From Clostridia bacterium (GTDB taxonomy: Bacteria; Bacillota; Clostridia; Oscillospirales; Acutalibacteraceae), in contig JAGAZW010000024.1 of assembly GCA_017939855.1 (NCBI GenBank), forward strand, positions 1 through 18,172: DNA of 18,172 nt, given 5' to 3'. The notes under the pieces were generated by a model. It worked only from the letters and a program-made list of their open reading frames with translations. It had not been told where the DNA came from and searched no databases. Of this stretch, positions 7,833 through 15,347 are shown one piece after another. Within the stretch, counting starts at the first letter, position 1, and every line of letters begins with the position of its first letter. The position numbers and the translations under genes are program-made.

Positions 7833-10800
7833 TTACCTCGCAACATTTTGCTTGAAATTGCGAATGGCAATTACAAGCATTCCGCCCACTACAAACGCAA
7901 GTGCCATCAAGAGTCCAAAGTTTGCTCTTTCGCCTGTAACGGGGCTTGTAGGAGTGGTGGGCGCTATGGGAGGAGTATAGGTATTGTTGAAAGCAATTAC
8001 ATCGGTCTCTTCTTCACCTTTCAAATACTCATACTCTACCTTGAATGTGCCGTCACCATTATCCGTAACGGTAACCTTAACTGTATAAACAGTTACATCA
8101 TATGTGATACCATCGGCGCTTCCCCTTACTTCCCTGACAGTATAGGTGTATACACCCGCTGTATCCACTTCGATGGCGGTAAAGATTATTTTTCCGTTTG
8201 CACTGTTTGTGACGGTTTCGATAAGCTTTCCGTCTTTATTGTAAAGCTCGAAGGAGAACTCACCATCTTTTAGGATACGACCCGAAAGGTTTTTCTGCCC
8301 CTCAATCTTAACGGTGGTCGGTGCAATACTATAAAGGTTTTCGAACTTAACTGTATCTGCGATATCGCCCGTAATTTCAGTATCGTTCACATAAACCTTT
8401 GCAAGGAGCTGACCTAAGCCGTTATCGGTTACATCTATCTTAACCTTATAGACCGTCTTATCGGCGGTAATACCTTTTTCGTCCAGCTCATCTTCTACGA
8501 TTACATAGTAGTAGGTGCCTACCTTATTGAAGGAAAGTTCTCTAAAGACTATTCTGCCAGTGCCGTCAGGTTGTAGAACAAGAACCACATTGTCCTCTTT
8601 GACATCGCCCTTGACATAGTCTTTATCGGCGTTATAAAGGTCAAACTTGAATTCTCCGTCAATAAGCTTTCTGCCTTCAAGCACCTTGGTGGCAACGAGG
8701 GAAACTTTAACTTCGTTTGCCTTATAGATATTTTTGAACTTAACAATCTCATCGATAGAGCCCGAAGCATCAATGTCATTTACCTTAACCGCTGCGGCAA
8801 GTTTGCCAAATCCAGGATCAGATACAATAACGGTAACTTTATATTCGGTTTTATCCATTGTAACGCCGTTTTCGTCTAGCTCATCTTCTACAATCACATA
8901 GTAGTAGGTGCCTACTGTGTCGAAGGTAATATCGTCAAAGATGATTTCGCCTGTACCGTCGGATTTGAGTCTTAATGCCACATCATCCTGACGAACAGTT
9001 CCCTTATTAAAGGAAGCATCTGCATTATAAAGGTCAAACTTAAATTCACCGTCTACAAGTTCTCTTCCTTCTATAGTCTTTGTACCTTTAAGACCAACCT
9101 TAACGCTTTCGGCCTTATAGGTGTTGGCAAAGGTGATTTCGCCGTTTAAAACACCGTCTACATAAACAGTTGCTACAAGTTCGCCCTCGGTGTTATCCAC
9201 AACATTTATTCTTATCTTCTTTTCAGACTTATCTACGGTGATACCGTTTGTATCTTCGGCATCTTCTACCATTACATAGTAGTAATCACCGGCAGCTGTG
9301 AAGTTAAGAACCGAAAATTCAATTTTACCGTTCTTGCCGTCAAGCTTTAATGCTACATCGTTCTGAGCGAGCGTACCCTTTGTGAAGGAAGCATTTGCAT
9401 TGTAAAGGTCAAACTTAAACTCGCCGTCAATAAGGTCACGGCCTGTGAGGGTTTTTGTAGCTTCTAAGGTTACATCCACATCTTCTGCCGTATAGATATT
9501 GGTGAAAGTAACGGCAGTATTGGGGGAGCCGTCAATATTAACAACATAATCAAGAACGCCATCGTTATCATCATCATCGGAAACGATTATCTCTACATCG
9601 TATTCCTTGCCCGAGTAGGAAACGCCGCCGAGATTACCTTTGCGCTCTTTAATGGTGTACCCATAGGTGCCAATGGAGGTGAATGTGAGGCTTTCAAACT
9701 TAAATCCGCCTCCGGAAGCCTTAGAATTATTGGTGGCAAGTTTAGGGATAGTTTCACCGTCTTTATAAAGCTCGAAGGTAAATTCATTAGCATCAAAGTC
9801 ACGGCCCTCCATCACCTTGGTACCCTCTAATGTAACTACTGCATCGGCAGGGTCATAAATATTTTCAAAACTTGCAGTTATACCCTCTACCTCTGCTTCG
9901 GGGGTAACTACAACTGCGGTAACGGTACCTTCTAGGTTGTCAATTACCTTAATTGTAACCTTATAAGGCTCTTCTACATAAATCATACCGTTCACCTTTT
10001 CTTCGGGAATTATTTCCCTGATTTCAAAGGCATATTCATGACCTGCAGAGGACGCAGGCAAGGTAAGGTTTATGGTGGTTTTACCGCTTTCATCGGTAGG
10101 CTCTGAAGTAACAATGGGATTTGTGCCGCCTTCGGTATACAATCCAAATGTAAAGCCGTCTTTTCCTGTGTTTGCGCCGACTTTATCGGTAACGGTCTTG
10201 TCTATTGTGATAACAAGAGTATCACCCACAGTTGCAACATAGCTGTTGGTAAAGTCGGCATCCACATTCCAGGAGGTACCGCTTTGTGTAGCAGTTGCAG
10301 GAGAAAGGGCTTTTACCTCCTTAACTTCAAGATATCCGTCCATAGTTTCGTCGGTAACGATTATATTGAAGTAACTGTATGTTTCGTCATAGGTAACACC
10401 ACCGAGTTTCGTATCGGGGATGACCTCAATAACACGAAAACGGTGAGTACCAACACTTGAAAGAGCGTAATCCTTCAAATCTGCATCATTTGAAAAATCA
10501 AACTTGTAATCATAAGATGCATCGCCGTATGCTACGGTACGTTCTGCAATATCAACCCAATTTGCACCTGAAAGCTGCTGGAGTTTAAAGGTGAAACTGT
10601 CTCCTTGACGCCAAGCTCTGCCGGAAAGGGTTTTTGTACCGCTTACTACTACACCTAAAGGTTTAACATCATCAGGCTTATAATCATTAACAAAGTGTAC
10701 CGGAACAACTGCAGAAGCAGTATCGGGCACTATTACCTCAATGTTATTGTTTCTGGGGGTATATCCCGCAGGAATATTTATCTCGTTTACAACATATTTG

Positions 10801-13800
10801 CCGGGGTTAAGATTTGAAATAATCTCAGTTTCGTCCGCCTTGATTGTAAATATATGCTTGTCATTAGGGGTATTTATGTTATACCACTCAAATGTGTAGG
10901 TTTGATCGTCATTATAGTTAATGTCGTTATCGTGAACAATCTCCTTGCTTACAACAATTGTTCCTGTGTTAACAACAAGCGTGTTTTCAAATACGACATC
11001 GGTAATTTTGTTCTGCTCAACAACAAAATTAGCTGCTGCTCCGTTTTGTACTACACCGTTTATGGTGAGGGATTTAACAGCGTATTTACCACCTATAATT
11101 TCGTTTACTGTATAGCCCACACCATACGGTAGATCAACAATATAAATAGATTCATCGGATTTTAAGTAAACATCAGCGACACCGTTTTCAAAGGTGACGG
11201 TATCTAGTGTCAATTTTCCATTAGTGTCCACACCATAAGCCTCAAAATCACCAGAAATGCCGTTAGCAGTAATTCTGAAGGTATAGGTGTCTTGGGTTCC
11301 ATAGAGGGTATTATCAACGGTCTTTGAGATCTTTATGCCCTGAGGTATATCCACTGCGAGTCTGCCGTTATTACCCAGAATTGCACCTATATGGAAGCTG
11401 TGCTTTTCGGGTATCTCTTCAATAACGGGATAGCTAACATAATCAAGGGTTGCTGTTAAAGTTTTGTCGGCCTTTTCAACATTATAGGGTTCAAGAATGC
11501 GATGAACGGTACCGGCGGGAACATCCCAGGTGTTGTCTGCATTTCTGTTTTCCTCGGTTAAAGCACCTATTGTGATGTCCGACATTTCTTCATGGTATTT
11601 AACTATATTTGTACCCTCAAATACCACATATTCACGATAGTAAGTGTTGCCGTCAGTAGTGGTGGGCTTTGCACCCCTATACTTAACATAATTCTCGCCC
11701 GATTTTATCCACACGGCGGTTTCTTCGTTATAGTAATAACGCTCGTTTTGGAGGGAGGGCTCAAAGAATACTATAGTATCATGAACCTTAGAAGGATTTT
11801 CATGCGAAAGTTTATTATCGTTCCACCAGTTAGTGTAGAAATAGTATTTACCATCATCGGAGATACCGTCTGCGTTTTCGTCAATAATGTGTTCTTTCGG
11901 GTCGGTAATCATCTCTGTAATGTTAACCGGATTAATATTCTCTGTTAAACCAACCTCAAATACAATTCTGATAGGGTCTTCCGCATCATATTTAATTGTA
12001 GCGGAGGTGGAATCATCGGTACTTTCGCCATTTAAGGTTACATTATATGATACAACAGGCACAAGGGAAGCCGGAATCCTCCAGATAAAAGATGTATTTC
12101 CATCGGCAATACGGGTGTGTACCTGAGTGGAGATATACATAAGGTCTGTGGCGGTATACTCATCGGTTACCTCGCCTAACATACCATAGGATCTATTTAT
12201 ATAGGTGGCGTTTTGGGGAGCATCTTGTGCGGTATGGGATTCTTCCCAATGACCCAAGAAGTTACCTGCGTCATCGGCATACCAACCTATAAAGTTGGAC
12301 CATTTTCCGGTTTGAGAATCATATTTTAACTGACTTGATTCATAGGCGCTATTTATAAGGTCACGGGCAACTTGGACATCATCTATACCTATACGCTCCA
12401 TAACCGACCATACCATATTGTTGGCAAGTTCTGTGGGGGTGCCATCGGCATTAAAGAATGCGTTATCTTCATCGTCGGTGAACTTTTTAGCAAGAATTTC
12501 GCCTGTAAAAAGGGTATCACCTATCATAATACCCTTAATATCCTTAACCTCCATATAGTGACCTATATCGTCGATAAATTCAACGAAACCATCATGATCG
12601 TGATTTCCGCTTCCAACGAGGGTTGGATAATAAAGGGACTGGATAATGATTTGATTAACTATTTTCTCAAAAGAGGATATAAGCCCCGCAGCGTTACTTG
12701 CAGGATAATATTCATTCACATAGTTCTGCTGCGTAGCATCTGAAATCTGAGCTATCTTGGTAAATGATGTAGTTTTGGTTATATCCTTGCCCTCTTTATT
12801 TTTTCTGGTTTCTTCAATTGGAAGAACCAGACTTGAACCATTCGAAGCATCAAGATACTGTTTCCAATAGCTATCGGTGTTATCGTACTTGGAGGGATTA
12901 AGCACAGCACTGTTAAGCGCCTGATTGTTAGCGCCTAAACCTAAGGTATAGAAAAGAGGCGTGGTAGCAGAATAGTGTTTATCCACCTCATACTTTGCAT
13001 AGGCTGCGGTAAGCTGATTCGCAAAGTCAATAACATCGTCAAGAACATCCTCCGGTTCGGTGCCGTCACCTAAATTGGAGGTGCCGATACCTGTGGCACT
13101 AGGACTTGTGGGACCATAATAGTTATTGGTAGCGGCGGTGGGACGACCGTCGGACATTAGAACAAAAATGGGTGTGCGTGTGGTTCCTGCCTGGTGCTCA
13201 CCATCGGGGATTATTGTATCGGCGTCAAGGAATTCCTCCATAGCCATATAAACTCCGTTTTGGATGTATGTGCCGCCGTTTACATTTTTAGAGGAAACGG
13301 TCACGGTTGTGCCTTCGCCGTTTTTTACATTATTGTTTATGCTGATAGAGGACTGACCGCTATTTGTAAGAAATTTGTTATTGCTATGGGTGTAGCGGTC
13401 AAGAGGAAGAAGAACCTTTGCAGTAGAACCTGCAGAGTTACCAGCCTGACTGTTGCCTGAATAGAGCACAACGCCTATACGGTTATGTCTATTAAGTGCG
13501 AGCAATTCTTTTATAGCACTGTTTGTTGCAGTTACAAGGTCATCGACATAGTTGCTGTTTGCCATAGAAGCAGAAGCATCCAATACGAGCATTGTATCGG
13601 TGGGGGTATAGGAATATCCAACGATAGACTTATTGGAGGCGAGTGCTGAAAGGGCTACAAGAAAGTTATTATCGGCATCGTTCATTGTGATAGTAACAGG
13701 ATTACCGTCTGCATCCTTAAGACCTGTAAATGCAGAAGCATCCGTAAATACCGACTTATCGGTCCAGATGCGTCCTGCCTGAGAGGTATTGTCGGGTGGA

Positions 13801-13985
13801 AACAGGGTCCTCCAGGAGTCCATAGTTGATAAGTCGGCGGTTTTCTCGCCATATATAATCTTATTGCCTATAGGCTCTGCATCTACAGGTATTATAATAC
13901 CCGGAAGGGAGACTATAAACACAATCACTGCAAGAAGTATAGAGGTTACCCTTTTACGAATGGTGTTTTTGCTTGTCATTTTCAT
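7833..13985 (-). CDS. Giant cell-wall-anchored VWA adhesin/pilin-like protein with nine isopeptide-type modules
   Basis: This 2050-residue surface protein is a family-level identification. It has a basic signal peptide with likely cleavage after VDA (residue 36). A von Willebrand factor A domain covers about residues 128-430, with metal-site residues D136-x-S138-x-S140, probably T239, and D279 (LMSDGRPT). A long region of about 430-880 has no domain I can name. From about 880 to 2005 there are nine modules of Spy0128/FctA or DUF7601 style. Each has a Lys near its start (S/GTKxLxGR in the later ones), a Glu in Y-x-V/I-x-E, and an Asn in F-x-N-x-Y. The C-terminus has SPVTGE (2014-2019), a hydrophobic helix and a basic tail, a sortase-type anchor. 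It probably stands on the cell wall as an extended binding protein; the ligand is unknown. No sortase or second pilin gene is in the window. Start is ATG 13985 or ATG 13979, two codons apart. Confidence 0.9.
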   Translation of the reverse strand: MKMTSKNTIRKRVTSILLAVIVFIVSLPGIIIPVDAEPIGNKIIYGEKTADLSTMDSWRTLFPPDNTSQAGRIWTDKSVFTDASAFTGLKDADGNPVTITMNDADNNFLVALSALASNKSIVGYSYTPTDTMLVLDASASMANSNYVDDLVTATNSAIKELLALNRHNRIGVVLYSGNSQAGNSAGSTAKVLLPLDRYTHSNNKFLTNSGQSSISINNNVKNGEGTTVTVSSKNVNGGTYIQNGVYMAMEEFLDADTIIPDGEHQAGTTRTPIFVLMSDGRPTAATNNYYGPTSPSATGIGTSNLGDGTEPEDVLDDVIDFANQLTAAYAKYEVDKHYSATTPLFYTLGLGANNQALNSAVLNPSKYDNTDSYWKQYLDASNGSSLVLPIEETRKNKEGKDITKTTSFTKIAQISDATQQNYVNEYYPASNAAGLISSFEKIVNQIIIQSLYYPTLVGSGNHDHDGFVEFIDDIGHYMEVKDIKGIMIGDTLFTGEILAKKFTDDEDNAFFNADGTPTELANNMVWSVMERIGIDDVQVARDLINSAYESSQLKYDSQTGKWSNFIGWYADDAGNFLGHWEESHTAQDAPQNATYINRSYGMLGEVTDEYTATDLMYISTQVHTRIADGNTSFIWRIPASLVPVVSYNVTLNGESTDDSTSATIKYDAEDPIRIVFEVGLTENINPVNITEMITDPKEHIIDENADGISDDGKYYFYTNWWNDNKLSHENPSKVHDTIVFFEPSLQNERYYYNEETAVWIKSGENYVKYRGAKPTTTDGNTYYREYVVFEGTNIVKYHEEMSDITIGALTEENRNADNTWDVPAGTVHRILEPYNVEKADKTLTATLDYVSYPVIEEIPEKHSFHIGAILGNNGRLAVDIPQGIKISKTVDNTLYGTQDTYTFRITANGISGDFEAYGVDTNGKLTLDTVTFENGVADVYLKSDESIYIVDLPYGVGYTVNEIIGGKYAVKSLTINGVVQNGAAANFVVEQNKITDVVFENTLVVNTGTIVVSKEIVHDNDINYNDDQTYTFEWYNINTPNDKHIFTIKADETEIISNLNPGKYVVNEINIPAGYTPRNNNIEVIVPDTASAVVPVHFVNDYKPDDVKPLGVVVSGTKTLSGRAWRQGDSFTFKLQQLSGANWVDIAERTVAYGDASYDYKFDFSNDADLKDYALSSVGTHRFRVIEVIPDTKLGGVTYDETYSYFNIIVTDETMDGYLEVKEVKALSPATATQSGTSWNVDADFTNSYVATVGDTLVITIDKTVTDKVGANTGKDGFTFGLYTEGGTNPIVTSEPTDESGKTTINLTLPASSAGHEYAFEIREIIPEEKVNGMIYVEEPYKVTIKVIDNLEGTVTAVVVTPEAEVEGITASFENIYDPADAVVTLEGTKVMEGRDFDANEFTFELYKDGETIPKLATNNSKASGGGFKFESLTFTSIGTYGYTIKERKGNLGGVSYSGKEYDVEIIVSDDDDNDGVLDYVVNIDGSPNTAVTFTNIYTAEDVDVTLEATKTLTGRDLIDGEFKFDLYNANASFTKGTLAQNDVALKLDGKNGKIEFSVLNFTAAGDYYYVMVEDAEDTNGITVDKSEKKIRINVVDNTEGELVATVYVDGVLNGEITFANTYKAESVKVGLKGTKTIEGRELVDGEFKFDLYNADASFNKGTVRQDDVALRLKSDGTGEIIFDDITFDTVGTYYYVIVEDELDENGVTMDKTEYKVTVIVSDPGFGKLAAAVKVNDIDASGSIDEIVKFKNIYKANEVKVSLVATKVLEGRKLIDGEFKFDLYNADKDYVKGDVKEDNVVLVLQPDGTGRIVFRELSFNKVGTYYYVIVEDELDEKGITADKTVYKVKIDVTDNGLGQLLAKVYVNDTEITGDIADTVKFENLYSIAPTTVKIEGQKNLSGRILKDGEFSFELYNKDGKLIETVTNSANGKIIFTAIEVDTAGVYTYTVREVRGSADGITYDVTVYTVKVTVTDNGDGTFKVEYEYLKGEEETDVIAFNNTYTPPIAPTTPTSPVTGERANFGLLMALAFVVGGMLVIAIRNFKQNVAR
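7932..7946 (-). other. Sortase sorting motif SPVTG of the adhesin
   Basis: The codons for S2014-P-V-T-G2018 are followed by a hydrophobic segment of about 18 residues and the basic tail RNFKQNVAR. The motif departs from LPxTG and matches the (S/P)PxTG form known to be used by the Clostridioides difficile sortase B. Function here is inferred. Confidence 0.7.
7983..10634 (-). repeat. Tandem coding repeats: seven Spy0128-like modules
   Basis: Seven successive modules of 121-145 residues encode the stalk. The triads are K1118/E1187/N1247, K1263/E1324/N1375, K1390/E1447/N1496, K1511/E1574/N1621, K1636/E1700/N1752, K1767/E1831/N1883 and K1898/E1952/N2001. Modules four to six are closest. Modules five and six have the same period (131 residues, 393 bp) and share DNA blocks such as ACATAGTAGTAGGTGCCTAC at 8503-8522 and 8896-8915. 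Two more divergent modules precede them (K888/E962/N1001 and K1014/E1068/N1100). Confidence 0.85.
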
Positions 13986-13988
13986 TCT

Positions 13989-13994
13989 TCCTTT
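13989..13994 (-). promoter_or_regulatory. Ribosome binding site of the adhesin gene
   Basis: AAAGGA on the minus strand lies about 4 nt before ATG 13985 and about 10 nt before ATG 13979. Spacing slightly favours the second ATG, so the start is uncertain by two codons. Confidence 0.55.
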
Positions 13995-14073
13995 CTGAAA
14001 ACATCTGGGAATAAGACTTCTTCGATAGAATAATTAATATACTATAAAAAAGGAATACTCCCCTTTAATTTTA

Positions 14074-14102
14074 ACTATACACCATTACAGCGAAAATTTC
14101 AA
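14074..14102 (-). promoter_or_regulatory. Probable sigma-A promoter of the adhesin gene
   Basis: The minus strand reads TTGAAA (14097-14102), a 17-bp spacer, then TATAGT (14074-14079). Transcription would start near 14067, leaving a leader of about 80 nt. This occupies the 153-bp gap between the adhesin and the membrane-protein gene; no convincing riboswitch or strong terminator was seen in the rest of the gap. Confidence 0.65.
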
Positions 14103-14138
14103 TAAGCAAATAATTTTTTTAACACTGATTTTGTAGTT

Positions 14139-15005
14139 TTAAGCTCCCTCATCCCAGCTGTTATAATAGAGCCACTCCATTACATTATTATATTTTGAAA
14201 TAAAGACACCGAATAACCATTGAGCTGCCGCCGAGGACAGTCTTACAACAGTCAACATTATATCCTTTAAAACAATAAAAGCGAATGCAGACAATATAAG
14301 ATTTAAAATTAAAAAAATAAAGCAGGACAAAACTAAAAAAGGTGCTATTCCGTCAAAGGAATTATCGTTTAATATGCAGTAGGTTATTCTGTTAATCGAA
14401 ATAAAAAGGGTATTAAAATAAGCAATTACAAATACAAGTAATATCAATAGCAACAGCATTATAATAATTGTGGCAATATTGTCTTTTGCCTGCGCTATAC
14501 ACACCACTATTGATACACAAAATACACACAGCATCATAACCATCTCGATATATTTTGTTATTCTGACAATTTCTGTTCCTGCTACAGTTATATAGCTCTT
14601 AGGACCCAAAGCGCTAAAAATAGTTATCCAAATACCTATTGATGTAAAAAGACCGGGCAAAATGATAATCAGGACAGATACATTGGTTAAGGTGGTATAA
14701 ATATCAGGATAATCAATATGAAAAATATCCTTTTCTATAAGATAATCTCTTACACAGTCGATTTTCTTAATACACATGAAAGAATTAAGCATCGCAGCCA
14801 ATGTATAAAATATGGCTGCTAACAGCAAGTAATTTGAAGAAGCAAGTTTTCTGAATATTCTTCTTAAAGGACCGGAATCCATTGTATATGAACGACAGAC
14901 GAACAACGTGTTTTGATCTGTCGATTTATTTTTTATACGACTTTTACAATTTGTGCAAATCATAGCATCTTCTCTATTTTTATGTCCACAGACATCACAC
15001 TTCAC
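14139..15005 (-). CDS. Zinc-ribbon multi-pass membrane protein of unknown function
   Basis: This 288-residue protein belongs to no specific family I can name. Its N-terminus is a small zinc ribbon with C3-x2-C6 and C17-x2-C20. It is followed by a basic linker and about five predicted membrane helices, roughly at residues 58-78, 108-130, 155-172, 178-203 and 222-246. The ribbon would lie in the cytoplasm. It starts with GTG at 15005, supported by GAGGGGG at 15013-15019, 7 nt upstream. It has a perfect consensus promoter and is divergent from a small HTH regulator that may control it. Zinc-ribbon membrane proteins of this shape are common in Clostridia but their roles are mostly undetermined. 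Confidence 0.8.
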   Translation of the reverse strand: MKCDVCGHKNREDAMICTNCKSRIKNKSTDQNTLFVCRSYTMDSGPLRRIFRKLASSNYLLLAAIFYTLAAMLNSFMCIKKIDCVRDYLIEKDIFHIDYPDIYTTLTNVSVLIIILPGLFTSIGIWITIFSALGPKSYITVAGTEIVRITKYIEMVMMLCVFCVSIVVCIAQAKDNIATIIIMLLLLILLVFVIAYFNTLFISINRITYCILNDNSFDGIAPFLVLSCFIFLILNLILSAFAFIVLKDIMLTVVRLSSAAAQWLFGVFISKYNNVMEWLYYNSWDEGA

Positions 15006-15012
15006 TTTTATT

Positions 15013-15019
15013 CCCCCTC
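15013..15019 (-). promoter_or_regulatory. Ribosome binding site supporting the GTG start at 15005
   Basis: GAGGGGG on the minus strand sits 7 nt before GTG 15005, and the zinc-ribbon cysteines begin two codons later. This makes the GTG start convincing. Confidence 0.7.
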
Positions 15020-15034
15020 ATAATATTACCTTAG

Positions 15035-15063
15035 ATTATACTCGTTTTATAGACAATTGTCAA
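15035..15063 (-). promoter_or_regulatory. Perfect consensus promoter of the membrane-protein gene
   Basis: The minus strand has TTGACA (15058-15063), exactly 17 bp, then TATAAT (15035-15040). Both boxes match the sigma-A consensus at every base. The expected transcript start is near 15028, giving a leader of about 23 nt. Confidence 0.88.
15052..15061. promoter_or_regulatory. Palindrome GACAATTGTC, possible operator
   Basis: A perfect 10-bp palindrome lies where the two divergent -35 boxes overlap. A repressor bound here would block both promoters. Part of the symmetry could simply reflect two back-to-back TTGaca-like boxes, so operator function is an inference. Confidence 0.45.
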
Positions 15064-15085
15064 TAATAAGAGTATATTTTAAAAT
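15057..15085 (+). promoter_or_regulatory. Promoter of the small HTH gene
   Basis: TTGTCA (15057-15062), 17 bp, then TAAAAT (15080-15085). The predicted transcript start is near 15092, so the leader would be short but would still include the GGAGGG ribosome site before ATG 15107. Confidence 0.65.
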
Positions 15086-15106
15086 TTATTTGGAGGGTGG
15101 AAATTT

Positions 15107-15313
15107 ATGATAAGTTACGATCCTTTTTACAAAACGTTGAAATCTAAAAACATTTCAACATATAAATTGATAAACCAATACGGCATAAGCCGAAGTCTTC
15201 TTGACAGATTAAGACACAACAAGCCCATAAGCACCGTGACTCTTGACGATTTATGCTCCATATTAAAATGCACCGTGCAAGAAGTTATAGTTTTTATAGA
15301 CGAGGATAGATAA
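15107..15313 (+). CDS. Small Cro/C1-type HTH regulator (YozG-like)
   Basis: This 68-residue protein is almost entirely one helix-turn-helix domain of the HTH_26 (Cro/C1-like) type. Visible features are ISTYKLINQYGISRSLLDRL for helices one to three (recognition helix around residues 28-35), then a T/SxxTLDDLCxIL motif and CTVQEVIVF, which is the usual ending of this family. The ATG at 15107 has GGAGGGTGG at 15092-15100. Such proteins in Firmicutes are often paired with small membrane proteins. Here the divergent neighbour is a zinc-ribbon membrane protein with overlapping promoters, so autoregulation and control of that neighbour are plausible. The stop codon forms part of the terminator stem. 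Confidence 0.88.
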   Translation: MISYDPFYKTLKSKNISTYKLINQYGISRSLLDRLRHNKPISTVTLDDLCSILKCTVQEVIVFIDEDR

Positions 15314-15347
15314 AACTAGGATGGAACACTGTTCCATCCTAGTTTTA
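15311..15347. terminator. Bidirectional terminator between the HTH gene and the GHL10 lipoprotein gene
   Basis: This is a perfect 17-bp stem (15311-15327 with 15331-15347) and a 3-nt ACT loop, with a run of four T residues closing it in each direction. It overlaps the stop codons of both converging genes (15311-15313 and 15345-15347). Confidence 0.9.

Noticed and set aside
8290..10640. Periodic similar DNA segments that could suggest a CRISPR or non-coding repeat array
   Set aside because: The period is about 360-435 bp, the segments lie in one uninterrupted reading frame and the protein shows matching domains; they are coding repeats.
10854..13460. Several plus-strand open frames of 79-123 residues inside the adhesin gene
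   Set aside because: They are antisense to a coherent 2050-residue protein and show no recognisable domains or ribosome sites.
14113..14119. Run of seven T residues upstream of the adhesin promoter as a phase-variation tract
   Set aside because: It is short, lies upstream of the -35 box, and similar runs are common in AT-rich DNA; nothing else supports switching.
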